NCBI GenBank assembly: GCA_002413785.1
Contig: DHXR01000058.1
Location: 26,223-44,874, forward strand
DNA: 18,652 nt
Reading direction: 5' to 3'
Source: Mucilaginibacter sp. UBA5151
Lineage (GTDB): Bacteria; Bacteroidota; Bacteroidia; Sphingobacteriales; Sphingobacteriaceae
The notes under the pieces are model-generated. The model was not told the DNA's origin, did no database searches, and saw only the letters and a list, made by a program, of their open reading frames with translations. Within the stretch, counting starts at the first letter, position 1. Every line of letters starts with the position of its first letter. The translations under genes were made by a program, and so were the position numbers. Shown here piece after piece: positions 6,646 to 14,062 of the stretch.

Positions 6646-7086
6646 ATGAAAAACCTTGTTGCAATTTTATTAACATGTTTAGGAGCATCTGCATTAATTT
6701 CATGCAAAAAAACTCAAAACGCTTCAAATCCCAGTATAATCGGCCGGTGGAATTTGATAAGTGACTCCACTTATCTGCCATTAAATGGCTCAACTAGAAC
6801 TAATAAGTATGTCGGAGTGTCAACCGACTATTACGATTTTGAAGCAGGCGGAAAGTTGTCCCTTAAAGAGGGAAGTATTAGCATAGACACTGCAAGTTAT
6901 AGCCTCATTTCGGACAATCAGATTTATATTTCACACTCCTCAAATCCAACACCCTGTTTATGTGCTTTTGATTTCGAAGTCGGGACATTCAAAATATCAG
7001 CACTTACTGATCGTATGTTAACGATTAGCCAAGGGACTACTACACCTGATGGCCCGCTCGGTGAAGTAATAATTTTTAGCAGGTAA
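6646..7086 (+). CDS. small lipocalin-like lipoprotein of unknown function
   Basis: 146 residues with a type II signal peptide. The hydrophobic start MKNLVAILLTCLGASALISC has the lipobox LISC, so Cys20 would be lipidated, and it is followed by KK. The mature domain begins IIGRWNLISDS, the pattern that opens many Bacteroidota lipocalin-like lipoprotein domains. It continues as short beta strands with serine- and threonine-rich turns and a CLCAFDFEVGTF strand. It probably folds as a small beta barrel or sandwich anchored in the outer membrane. Ligand and role are unknown. It is a single gene, convergent with lolA, with no shared operon, and as A/T-rich as the LRR and DUF4265 genes before it. Confidence 0.7.
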   Translation: MKNLVAILLTCLGASALISCKKTQNASNPSIIGRWNLISDSTYLPLNGSTRTNKYVGVSTDYYDFEAGGKLSLKEGSISIDTASYSLISDNQIYISHSSNPTPCLCAFDFEVGTFKISALTDRMLTISQGTTTPDGPLGEVIIFSR

Positions 7087-7153
7087 CGATTATTTCGGAT
7101 TTACGATTTAAAATGGTTTTAAGACAGAAGACACTAACTCCAACTGCCAATCT

Positions 7154-7843
7154 CTACCTCAAATCCACCACCTCAACGCCTTTGTACATCTTTGGATCAA
7201 AAGAGAATGTATTATCGGGAACCTTGATATTGGGCACAAAACTGCGCAGGGTATAGGTATATCTGTTGCCGTTTTTATCGAATATCAGCGCGCTGTAGAT
7301 CTGCTTTTTCCGCTTATCTATCATCAAACGCACTTTAAAGAATGGTTTATTGAGATCTTCCGGGGTAAGGTCTATTTCCTGGTAGGTTCTGCCGCCAACT
7401 TTAGTATCCCCATTGTAAATATATTTATAGCCATGCTCATAAATGGTAAATACCTGTGCGGGGTTTAGCCCGTTTCCGCTGTTGTCAACATTGTTCACCT
7501 GTACTTCATTGTCCTTTTTAAGGTAGGTCCACTGGGTTTTACCGTCACTGATGATCTCCTGTGCAATTTCCTGTTTAGCCGATGTTCCGGCGCTGAATAT
7601 GGTTACCCTGAACTTATTGGTTTTTGATTTAGCGATCAACGTACCGCTTTGGGTCTCTTTAACCCCGGCCTGGGAATTTTCAAGCGTGAAATCGAAATCG
7701 GTTTTTACCACCTCAAAAGTGCGGTATTTCTCGCCCACCTTATCTAAAATTGCTTTGGCGGCGGCATCTTTTTCTGCGCCTTTCTGTGCGAATGAAAAGG
7801 TTGTAATCAGTATTAAAAAGGGGAGTATAAGTAGTTTTTTCAT
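7154..7843 (-). CDS. lolA: LolA-like periplasmic lipoprotein carrier protein
   Basis: 229 residues when started at the ATG at 7843 (MKKLLILPFLILITTFSFA, signal peptide with cleavage after Ala19). The reading frame stays open to 7951, but the extra 36 residues are a translation of an intergenic repeat and would hide the signal peptide, so I reject them. The mature protein shows the LolA/LolB-like half-barrel pattern. An N-terminal helix (AAAKAILDKVGEKYRTF) is followed by strands VKTDFDFTLEN, GTLIAKSKTNKFRV, ISDGKTQWTY and a C-terminal VPDNTFSFDPKMYKGVEVVDLR. The last segment is typical of Bacteroidota LolA-type proteins. LolA carries lipoproteins from the LolCDE complex to the outer membrane. 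The position directly after ftsK repeats the E. coli order ftsK-lolA, which supports the call. It is likely cotranscribed with ftsK. Confidence 0.82.
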   Translation of the reverse strand: MKKLLILPFLILITTFSFAQKGAEKDAAAKAILDKVGEKYRTFEVVKTDFDFTLENSQAGVKETQSGTLIAKSKTNKFRVTIFSAGTSAKQEIAQEIISDGKTQWTYLKKDNEVQVNNVDNSGNGLNPAQVFTIYEHGYKYIYNGDTKVGGRTYQEIDLTPEDLNKPFFKVRLMIDKRKKQIYSALIFDKNGNRYTYTLRSFVPNIKVPDNTFSFDPKMYKGVEVVDLR

Positions 7844-7955
7844 TATGTTTTTGCAGGGTGATTTCACCGATTTGTTTTTGATTTCACCGATTTGAAAAGG
7901 ACGGCTAAAATTCTGTAAATTATTTAATTCTGTAAATTCTGATTCAGACAATATT
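7844..7955. repeat. dispersed AT-rich intergenic repeat, copy 2, between ftsK and lolA
   Basis: The 114-base ftsK-lolA gap contains GATTTCACCGATTTG twice (around 7860-7875 and 7879-7894, almost head to tail). These are followed by AAAATTCTGTAAATT units and a GATTCAGACA end. The second half matches the pattern at 1-66. No promoter or terminator is seen. The element happens to keep an open reading frame, which creates a false extension of lolA. Confidence 0.6.
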
Positions 7956-7957
7956 TT

Positions 7958-10531
7958 TCAATTATTATTTTGTTTTTGAAGCACTTCCAAATACCTTTCA
8001 AGGCTATATTCATCCGGATACAGAACCTCCCGTGCTTTGCTGCCTTCAAACGGGCCAACAATGCCTGCCGCTTCTAACTGGTCAATGATCCTGCCGGCAC
8101 GGTTATAACCCAATTTCATTTTACGCTGAATGAGCGAAGTTGAACCCTGCTGGTGCATCACAATCAGGCGGGCGGCTTCTTCAAACATAGGGTCGCGGTT
8201 ATCGGGGTCATATTCTTTTGAGCTGCTGCTTTCACCTTCGCCGACATATTCTGGCAGTAACATGGCTGAAGGATAGCCGCGCTGGTTGCCGATAAAGTCG
8301 GATATCCGTTCTACCTCATGCGTATCAACAAACGCGCATTGCAGCCTGATCAGGTCGCTGCCGGTTGACAGCAGCATATCCCCGCGGCCTATCAGCTGAT
8401 CGGCGCCGCCGCTATCCAATATGGTGCGCGAATCTATTTTTGATAAAACCCTGAAGGCCAGGCGCGAAGGGAAGTTGGCTTTGATTGTACCTGTAATAAT
8501 ATTTACCGAAGGCCTTTGCGTAGCAATTACCAGGTGGATCCCCACCGCACGTGCCAGTTGCGCTATCCGGGCAATAGGCATTTCTACTTCTTTACCCGCC
8601 GTCATCATCAAATCGGCAAATTCATCAATCACCAGTACAATAAAAGGCAGGTAGCGATGAATTTCGGGATTTGGTATTTTGCGGCTTGCAAATTTTTGGT
8701 TGTACTCTTTAACATTACGTACCCCGGCGTCTTTCAGCAAATCATAGCGGTGGTCCATCTCAATACACAATGAATTTAGCGTATTAACCACCTTTTTGGT
8801 ATCGGTAATAATGGCATCGGCCTCATCCGGAAGTTTAGCCAGAAAATGCCGCTCAATTTTCCTGAAAAGGGTAAGCTCCACCTTTTTAGGGTCAACCAAT
8901 ACAAATTTTAGTTCGGAAGGATGTTTTTTGTATAACAACGATACCAATATGGCATTTATCCCAACCGATTTTCCCTGACCTGTGGCCCCGGCAACCAGCA
9001 AGTGCGGCATTTTGGCCAGGTCGGCTATAAATACCTCGTTACTGATGGTTTTGCCAAGCGCAATGGGCAGGTCCATATTGGTATTCTGAAATTTCTCGGA
9101 AGCCAGCATCGAACGCATCGAAACCATTTCGGGGTTTTGGTTCGGCACTTCTATACCAATAGTGCCTTTTCCCGGCATAGGGGCGATGATACGGATACCC
9201 AATGCCGCCAAACTTAAAGCAATATCGTCCTCCAGGTTTTTGATCTTCGAGATCCTGACACCCGGCGCCGGGATAATTTCATATAAAGTAACCGTGGGGC
9301 CTATGGTCGCTTTTATTTTATCAATTTCAATGTTGTAATGGTTCAGCGTTTCAACGATCTTGTTTTTATTGGCGCCAAGTTCATCGGAGTGGACGCTTAT
9401 TTTGTTTGAACCGTAATTTTCCAGCAGATCAAGTGTTGGGTATTTATAAGAGGGAAGGTCAAGTGTATGATCGTAAGTGCCAAACTGTTCAACAAGGCCT
9501 TTAGCCTGGTCGTCATCGTCTTTTTCGATGTTTAAAACAGGCGTGGGCCTGGTAATGCCGACAGTCAGCGGGATTTCGTTTTCAAATTTCGGCTCATTAT
9601 CTTCACTACGTGGATTGGGCGTCAGTACTATCGGTTCATGAAATATAGGGGTTTGCTCCAGCGGCGGCTGCGGTTTGAGTCCTCCTGGGCGCACCTTATT
9701 TTCAGGATTATCTTTGTTTGTGCGGCCTGGCCATTCCAGAGGCTGGTCAATATCTTCATTATCATCCCGACTGGCCGGTTCAGGGACAAAATCACCTACC
9801 TGCACCGACGAAACTGTTTTGTCTTCACGCCTTGGCAGCTTAAAATCAATATTGTAGGCAATAACCAACAGGGTAAGTGCCGCAAAAACTAATATGCCGC
9901 CTGTACCTGTTTGCCCTATCTGTGCATCAAGCAGGCGGTTGCTCCAGTAGCCAAACTCACCTTCGGGGTAATTAGGGGTATCCGCAATAAATGCATGGAC
10001 AAAACCTACGGCGACAGAGATAAATACGATGCAAAAAAAAGAATAGGCCAGTGTTTTACTGATAGAAAACAACCTGATCCTGAAAAGCAGGCGGTATCCG
10101 ATGTTAAAAAAGACAAAAACAAACAGGAAGGATGCTATACCAAACCACTCATAAATAAACTGGTTTGAAAGCAATGCGCCGAATTTGCCAAGCCAGTTTT
10201 CAACAATGGGGGTTTTAATCGCCCGATTTTCCATTAGCTCCTGTGCGGTTTTAAAGAGGTTGCCCCAGCCGCCATTGGCAGGTGAAACATAACTTTGGTC
10301 TTCCTGCCAGGTAAACAGGTAGGAAGTGAAAGCAACAAGAAAATACACTGAAAGCAACAGCGAAAAAAGGCCGAGAATTTTTATAAAACGACTATCCGCC
10401 AGGTTGGTTGGGCGCCGGTATTCCTGCTTTTGCTTCACAGGCCGTTCCTTTTCAACTTTTGAGGAAGATTGGCGGGACTGATTTTCTGGCTTGAAACTAT
10501 TTGATTTAAACTGATTTCCTTTTAGCGGCAT
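7958..10531 (-). CDS. ftsK: FtsK/SpoIIIE-family DNA translocase
   Basis: 857 residues, a normal length for Bacteroidota FtsK. It pumps chromosomal DNA across the closing septum and coordinates dimer resolution. Four membrane segments lie near residues 49-75, 127-150, 158-182 and 211-227. A proline- and acid-rich linker (about 235-345) follows, then the alpha/beta motor. The motor has Walker A GATGQGKS at 515-522, LVDPKKVELT near 545-554, Walker B IVLVIDEFAD at 631-640 and the ATQRPSVNIITG loop near 670-681. The C-terminal winged-helix gamma domain (about 782-840, with SLIQRKMKLGYNRAGRIIDQLE) should read polar DNA motifs. All key residues are present. The ATG start at 10531 is followed by a short basic cytoplasmic tail, as expected. 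It is the first gene of an ftsK-lolA unit, with a -7 box 23 bases upstream. Confidence 0.96.
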   Translation of the reverse strand: MPLKGNQFKSNSFKPENQSRQSSSKVEKERPVKQKQEYRRPTNLADSRFIKILGLFSLLLSVYFLVAFTSYLFTWQEDQSYVSPANGGWGNLFKTAQELMENRAIKTPIVENWLGKFGALLSNQFIYEWFGIASFLFVFVFFNIGYRLLFRIRLFSISKTLAYSFFCIVFISVAVGFVHAFIADTPNYPEGEFGYWSNRLLDAQIGQTGTGGILVFAALTLLVIAYNIDFKLPRREDKTVSSVQVGDFVPEPASRDDNEDIDQPLEWPGRTNKDNPENKVRPGGLKPQPPLEQTPIFHEPIVLTPNPRSEDNEPKFENEIPLTVGITRPTPVLNIEKDDDDQAKGLVEQFGTYDHTLDLPSYKYPTLDLLENYGSNKISVHSDELGANKNKIVETLNHYNIEIDKIKATIGPTVTLYEIIPAPGVRISKIKNLEDDIALSLAALGIRIIAPMPGKGTIGIEVPNQNPEMVSMRSMLASEKFQNTNMDLPIALGKTISNEVFIADLAKMPHLLVAGATGQGKSVGINAILVSLLYKKHPSELKFVLVDPKKVELTLFRKIERHFLAKLPDEADAIITDTKKVVNTLNSLCIEMDHRYDLLKDAGVRNVKEYNQKFASRKIPNPEIHRYLPFIVLVIDEFADLMMTAGKEVEMPIARIAQLARAVGIHLVIATQRPSVNIITGTIKANFPSRLAFRVLSKIDSRTILDSGGADQLIGRGDMLLSTGSDLIRLQCAFVDTHEVERISDFIGNQRGYPSAMLLPEYVGEGESSSSKEYDPDNRDPMFEEAARLIVMHQQGSTSLIQRKMKLGYNRAGRIIDQLEAAGIVGPFEGSKAREVLYPDEYSLERYLEVLQKQNNN

Positions 10532-10554
10532 CCTGATGTAACCCTGATATTTTA

Positions 10555-10562
10555 CAAATATA
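10555..10562 (-). promoter_or_regulatory. putative -7 promoter element for ftsK
   Basis: On the minus strand this reads TATATTTG, an exact TAnnTTTG match, 23 bases upstream of the ftsK ATG. The predicted leader is about 15-17 bases. The expected TTTG at -33 is not evident. Confidence 0.4.
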
Positions 10563-10683
10563 AAGTTAAAAGATTAAACATATATTTAGCTTGATATTTT
10601 AATTTTTTAGTATTATTGAAGCTGGCATGTTAAATCAGCGTAAATAAATAACGAAGAAAGAGGCTGCCCGGATATAATCAGCC

Positions 10684-10714
10684 GTAAAAAATGACAGTAA
10701 AACGTAAAAAATGA
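10684..10714 (+). promoter_or_regulatory. duplicated start region with 7-codon leader ORF before the ankyrin gene
   Basis: GTAAAAAATGA occurs at 10684-10694 and again at 10704-10714. The first ATG (10691) opens a seven-codon frame, MTVKRKK. Its TGA stop at 10712-10714 overlaps the ATG of the ankyrin gene (ATGA). This could be a leader peptide that couples translation, or just a 20-base tandem duplication of the start site. Confidence 0.35.
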
Positions 10715-11358
10715 GTGTCGAAAAGCTGGAAACATACATTACCAACACGGACCTTGCCGGCCTGGACGCCTTGCTGAAAGAGACGCCTGCGCTTGTAAGG
10801 GCCCGTACCAGTCACCATGTTTCGCCGCTGATGCTTTCCTGTTATTTTAAAAAGCCGGAGGTTACGGCCCTGCTCCTGAAGTACCTGGATGAGATCAATT
10901 TGTTCGAAGCCTCGTCGGCCGGGAAGTTTGACGTAGTAACACAATTGGTTTATACCCATCCCGAATCCATAAACTTTTTTGCGGAAGATGGCTTCACGCC
11001 GCTTTGCCTGGCCTGTTATTTTGGTCATTACGATATTGCACGTTACCTGGTGTTAAAAGGCGCCGATGTAAATTTGCCCTCGAATAATGGGTTCAGGGTA
11101 TATCCGCTGCATTCTGCTGTTGCCGGCAACTATACCCAGATTGCCCGTATGCTGATTGAAAACAACGCCCAGGTAAATGTGAAACAGCAGGCCGGGGCTA
11201 CCGCGCTTCATTCCGCAGCCCAAAACGGGAATATTGACCTGCTTATCCTGCTACTTGAACATGGCGCCGATGTAAGTATCCGCATGGAAGGAGGTAAACT
11301 CCCAGCCGACCTGGCAAGGGAAAAGGGCTTCGTTGAAATAGCGGAAGCGCTGGTGTGA
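10711..11358 (+). CDS. ankyrin-repeat protein
   Basis: 215 residues, no signal peptide or membrane segment. Repeats of about 33 residues cover nearly the whole chain. There are degenerate ones at 5-65 (HHVSPLMLSCYFKKPEVTALLLKY) and 65-92. Clear ones lie at 93-125 (DGFTPLCLACYFGHYDIARYLVLKGADVN), 127-158 and 160-192 (GATALHSAAQNGNIDLLILLLEHGADV), with a capping half-repeat to the end. Ankyrin repeats bind proteins. Nothing in the sequence names the partner, and no enzyme domain is attached. It is a single gene, divergent from ftsK. The start at 10711 rather than an upstream codon is supported by the stop at 10712-10714 in the leader frame. Confidence 0.85.
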   Translation: MSVEKLETYITNTDLAGLDALLKETPALVRARTSHHVSPLMLSCYFKKPEVTALLLKYLDEINLFEASSAGKFDVVTQLVYTHPESINFFAEDGFTPLCLACYFGHYDIARYLVLKGADVNLPSNNGFRVYPLHSAVAGNYTQIARMLIENNAQVNVKQQAGATALHSAAQNGNIDLLILLLEHGADVSIRMEGGKLPADLAREKGFVEIAEALV

Positions 11359-11438
11359 GGTCATTGGTCATTGGTGACTTTTGGGTAGTCAACAACAGTG
11401 CAATCAAAAAAATCATCTTAAATCTGTGATAAAAAAAA

Positions 11439-11462
11439 TAGCCGGAAATTCCTTCCCGGCTA
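11439..11462 (-). terminator. intrinsic terminator reading on the minus strand
   Basis: TAGCCGG (11439-11445) pairs with CCGGCTA (11456-11462) around a 10-base loop. On the minus strand the stem is followed by a run of eight U (11431-11438). On the plus strand there is no U-tract. No annotated minus-strand gene ends nearby, since the closest (12084) is over 600 bases away, so the transcript it serves is unknown. Confidence 0.6.
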
Positions 11463-11561
11463 CCTGAAAAATTTAATCCTATGAACTATTTAAACTAAAA
11501 AACTAAAACTTAATGCGTGTACGGTGTTGATTATGTAAAAGTTATGTGTTACATTCGTAAT

Positions 11562-11597
11562 AAAAAATTCCCCTGGCCTCGCGCCGGGGAATTTTTT
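11562..11597. terminator. strong bidirectional intrinsic terminator
   Basis: A perfect 12-base stem, AAAAAATTCCCC (11562-11573) with GGGGAATTTTTT (11586-11597), with a small inner GGC/GCC pair in the loop. It has a U-run on either strand. It lies about 200 bases after the ankyrin gene on the plus strand. Confidence 0.75.
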
Positions 11598-11808
11598 GAT
11601 TTGATAAATTATTGATGAGCAGGGCGCTCAATGAATGTTGTTATACGATGATTGTTTTTTTTAAGTTGCAGTTTTTTTAACTTTTTTTTTAAAACCGTCC
11701 TTGAAAATTAACAAGTAAAGATTCGATAACAGCTGATTAAAGTTAAGAATGTCATCCTGTGTGCCGTTTAGGCTATGGGGTCCCACATGGCTTCCGCCTG
11801 CTTCAAGT

Positions 11809-11845
11809 ATTCAGCCGGAGCAATTCGGCTGAATTGTTTATTTTA
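11809..11845 (+). terminator. possible intrinsic terminator
   Basis: ATTCAGCCG (11809-11817) pairs perfectly with CGGCTGAAT (11826-11834) around an 8-base loop, followed by the T-rich TGTTTATTTT. It could end a plus-strand transcript that starts in the gene-free stretch, but no promoter was found. Confidence 0.45.
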
Positions 11846-12014
11846 AAACAAATTAACCTGCGAAATCCTGGTCATGAAAAGGATTTTGCATGCCCCGCAT
11901 CGGACATTTCAATAATACGGTCAAATAGAACTATGTATTTGGCGGGATATTTTATGTAGGGATCTGTATCCTTGTACACAAAACCATTGATTTATTTAAA
12001 AAGGATTAGGGTAA

Positions 12015-12053
12015 ATCAAGCTTCGTCAGCTTTGGATGCTGACAAAGCTTGAT
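12015..12053. repeat. long hairpin downstream of the outer-membrane protein gene
   Basis: Arms 12015-12030 (ATCAAGCTTCGTCAGC) and 12038-12053 pair at 15 of 16 positions around a 7-base loop. It stands 30 bases beyond the stop of the minus-strand gene at 12084 and probably serves as its transcript end or a 3' stabilising structure. The U-tract after it is weak. Confidence 0.55.
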
Positions 12054-12083
12054 ATTTATTGCTGTGCTAAATTATGGAAGCGA

Positions 12084-12779
12084 TTATTTACCTCCAAATA
12101 CATAAAATACCGATAGCGCTAACCCGTTGTTAATAAAACTAAAGGTAAGGTTATCGCCATTGTTATGTGCCTGGTTAGTGTTATTGGCTGTATATGTAGA
12201 TGTATATGTAAAATGGTAATATTCTAAATTGGCCAGGGATGCTGAAACACCCAAATTTTTTGACGGAAAAAACAACAGATCGATGGCGGCCCCTCCGCTG
12301 TAATAATTAGTATTGGTTTTGTAATTGGAGGCGGTATAGGTTGGTGAATAAGTGTCTTTATCGGTACCGGTGGAAAGGCCGGCATAGCCCTCTGCGCGGA
12401 AACCTATTTTGTTTTTGTACATAAAATATTTACGGATAAATAAGGTTCCGGTAAAATTACCTGAAGTTACATTTGTTGGATAGGTGTCATTGGTTGTAGC
12501 AATATTTCCGGTAGTGTTTGTGGTGCTTGATGATGAATACGATAAAGATGCACCGATATCTAAATTATTCGCAATAAAATAGCTGTAGGTTGGCCCGATA
12601 TTAAAACTGTTGATACTGGTAGTCAGGGGTGATGTTGAGGGGATAACTGTAACATAATTTGAATTGCTTGAACTGAAGCCAAAATTCAGGCCAAGCGTTT
12701 GGCTGCCTTTTTCAGTTTGGGCGTTTGAAACCTGGTAAGCGAATACTATCGCTGTAATTAAAATTAATTTTTTTTTCAT
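12084..12779 (-). CDS. outer-membrane beta-barrel protein
   Basis: 231 residues. The signal peptide is MKKKLILITAIVFAYQVSNA with cleavage before Gln21. The mature part alternates amphipathic strands with Ser/Thr/Asn-rich loops: TLGLNFGFSSSNSNYV, FNIGPTYSYFIANNLDIGASLSYSS, NFTGTLFIRKYFMYKNKIGFRAEGYAG, LGVSASLANLEYYHF and a final LTFSFINNGLALSVFYVFGGK. This is the pattern of the small 8-10-strand Bacteroidota outer-membrane barrels (OMP_b-brl type). No enzymatic residues are apparent. Role is unknown, perhaps structural or a small porin-like barrel. It is a single gene with a hairpin after its stop. The 257 bases upstream hold no recognisable promoter box, only a short ATTAGCTAAT palindrome at 12959-12968. 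Confidence 0.8.
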   Translation of the reverse strand: MKKKLILITAIVFAYQVSNAQTEKGSQTLGLNFGFSSSNSNYVTVIPSTSPLTTSINSFNIGPTYSYFIANNLDIGASLSYSSSSTTNTTGNIATTNDTYPTNVTSGNFTGTLFIRKYFMYKNKIGFRAEGYAGLSTGTDKDTYSPTYTASNYKTNTNYYSGGAAIDLLFFPSKNLGVSASLANLEYYHFTYTSTYTANNTNQAHNNGDNLTFSFINNGLALSVFYVFGGK

Positions 12780-13036
12780 GTATTTTATCGTTTGGGATGT
12801 TGGATGAACGGGGAACTATTGCAGCCATTTTATTATACCGGTTTCGGTAATACGGCTGTTAAGGTAACCTTTAATTGATTTGCTATTGATTAAATGTTAA
12901 TAAAAACCTCGCCTGTTAATAAAGACTGCAAGGTTTGTATTGAAATTATTGCGGGCCCATTAGCTAATTGGTTGCAATAGGGGTAATTTATAGGGGTGAA
13001 TAAGAAAACCTCAGACATTAATAAGACCTAAAATAT

Positions 13037-13393
13037 TCAATCTCCTTCATAGATGACGCCAGAGGTGGTGGTTTCTTTCAACTCAATTCTTTTTAAAGCG
13101 GGTAGCGAAGGTTTTATCTGTTTCCACAACCAAATGGAAAGTACTTCGGTGGTTGGGTTTTCCAGCCCTTTAATATTATTTAAAAGCTTGTGATCAATCG
13201 TATCAATGATAGGGTTAACCACTTTTTTAAGATCTGTAAAATCTAAAACCCATCCTTCTTCTTTCAGTACTTCCCCTTCGGCAAAAATGGTAAGGTGATA
13301 AGTATGGCCATGCAACTCTTTGCACTTATGGCCGGCGGGGACATTCGGCAGGAAATGTGCCGAGTCGAATGAAAACTGTTTATATATGATCAT
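13037..13393 (-). CDS. queD: 6-carboxy-5,6,7,8-tetrahydropterin synthase (QueD/PTPS family)
   Basis: 118 residues from the ATG at 13393, the usual QueD length. The frame stays open to 13447, but the extra 18 residues are hydrophobic and precede the conserved start MIIYKQFSFDSAHF, so I reject them. Zinc ligands are His13 (SAHF), His28 and His30 (HGHTYH). Cys24 in CKELHGH is the expected catalytic cysteine, and DHKLLNN and ENPTTE are further family motifs. QueD converts 7,8-dihydroneopterin triphosphate to carboxytetrahydropterin, the second step of queuosine/7-deazaguanine synthesis. No other que gene is in the window. No riboswitch-like structure was seen upstream. Confidence 0.93.
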   Translation of the reverse strand: MIIYKQFSFDSAHFLPNVPAGHKCKELHGHTYHLTIFAEGEVLKEEGWVLDFTDLKKVVNPIIDTIDHKLLNNIKGLENPTTEVLSIWLWKQIKPSLPALKRIELKETTTSGVIYEGD

Positions 13394-13597
13394 AATAAAA
13401 GTGCAAAGAATAAAAAAAATCAGCATATAAAATATGACTGCTATCACTTATGGGTTAAGGATTGAACCTTATTAAAACAGCTTTGTGATGTATAATAGTA
13501 TAGTACAGTTGTTTAACCGGGGTGTTTTTTTTGGCCTTTTTTTTATCTTCGGTAAAATGTCCCGTTTATCGTACATTTAATTTGCTTTTTTTGTCAG

Positions 13598-13605
13598 TAT
13601 ATTTG
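13598..13605 (+). promoter_or_regulatory. putative -7 promoter element for the RRM gene
   Basis: TATATTTG, an exact TAnnTTTG match, ends 24 bases before the ATG at 13630. A TTTA stands 18 bases upstream (13576-13579) as an imperfect -33 box. The 5' leader would be about 18 bases. Confidence 0.45.
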
Positions 13606-13629
13606 CAGGCAATATTTGTGTTTTAATTT

Positions 13630-13995
13630 ATGATCAAACTTTTTGTGGGAGGATTTCCCATAGATATCACGGAACTTGAGCTTGTTATGCTGTTTGGTCT
13701 GCATGGCGATGTAAGCACTATTAAGATAGTCCGCGATAAGAAGACCCGCAAATGCAAAGGGTATGCCTTTTTGGAGATGAAAGACAAGGAAGGGGCTGAA
13801 CGTGCGGTTGAGGCCCTGGATGGTACAGCTATTGGCGACAGGGTGCTGAGTGTTAAAATAACCGAAGACAAACCAACTCCGGCTAAAAAGCCTTTTACCA
13901 AATATGCAGGCAATTTCTCTCCCAAACCATCTTACCAGAAAGTTGGAAGGCCCGACGAAGAAATAAAAAAGAAAAGGCCGAGAAAACAGTTTTAA
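13630..13995 (+). CDS. single-RRM RNA-binding protein
   Basis: 121 residues. The RNA recognition motif spans about residues 2-78, with RNP2 LFVGGF (4-9) and RNP1 KGYAFLEM (43-50), both keeping the aromatic positions that stack on RNA bases. A basic, disordered tail of about 40 residues follows (PKPSYQKVGRP...KKKRPRKQF). Bacteroidota commonly carry such short RRM proteins. By analogy they bind single-stranded RNA and may act as post-transcriptional regulators or RNA chaperones, perhaps during cold or stress; the targets are not known. It is a single gene with its own -7 box and no clear terminator before the decayed locus that follows. Confidence 0.9.
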   Translation: MIKLFVGGFPIDITELELVMLFGLHGDVSTIKIVRDKKTRKCKGYAFLEMKDKEGAERAVEALDGTAIGDRVLSVKITEDKPTPAKKPFTKYAGNFSPKPSYQKVGRPDEEIKKKRPRKQF

Positions 13996-14024
13996 GCGAT
14001 TGAAGATTCTTTAAATTTTTTTCG

Positions 14025-14032
14025 TAAATTTG
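14025..14032 (+). promoter_or_regulatory. relic -7 element of the decayed toxin locus
   Basis: TAAATTTG matches TAnnTTTG exactly and lies 30 bases before the first codon of the broken partner gene at 14063. No good -33 box is present (an ATTG stands 22 bases upstream). The element would let the remnant still be transcribed. Confidence 0.4.
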
Positions 14033-14062
14033 GATAAGTCATGTCATCTTCTGATATGGGAT

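Larger units (their letters stand above)
11359..12083. other. 725-base gene-free intergenic stretch with several hairpins
   Basis: I find no convincing coding sequence here. The stretch opens with a short tandem GGTCATTG repeat (11359-11376). It then holds hairpins at 11439-11462, 11562-11597, 11809-11834 and 12015-12053, poly-T runs around 11655-11692, and a fragment resembling the GTCATCC palindrome at 11751-11766. A 66-codon open frame at 11759-11959 has no family features and runs through one of the hairpins, so I do not call it. The density of terminator-like structures could mean one or two small RNAs. Confidence 0.55.

Noticed and set aside
7088..7120. GATTATTTCGGATTTACGATTTAAAATG, possible tandem repeat after the lipoprotein gene
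   Set aside because: Only two loose GGATTTAC/CGATTT units are present. That is too short and degenerate to call a repeat.
7844..7951. 36-residue N-terminal extension of the LolA-like protein
   Set aside because: It translates a dispersed intergenic repeat and sits in front of a complete signal peptide beginning MKKLLILPFL at 7843.
11655..11695. Poly-T runs with an AAGTT/AACTT mini-stem
   Set aside because: The stem is only 5 A/T-rich pairs with an unstructured loop, too weak for a terminator call.
11759..11959. 66-codon open frame in the gene-free stretch
   Set aside because: There are no family features and the composition is irregular. It contains a perfect terminator-like hairpin and lies next to a repeat fragment.
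13394..13447. 18-residue hydrophobic N-terminal extension of QueD
   Set aside because: QueD proteins begin at the MIIYKQFSFDSAHF block. The extension is an AT-rich upstream region that happens to be open and would make a false membrane segment.
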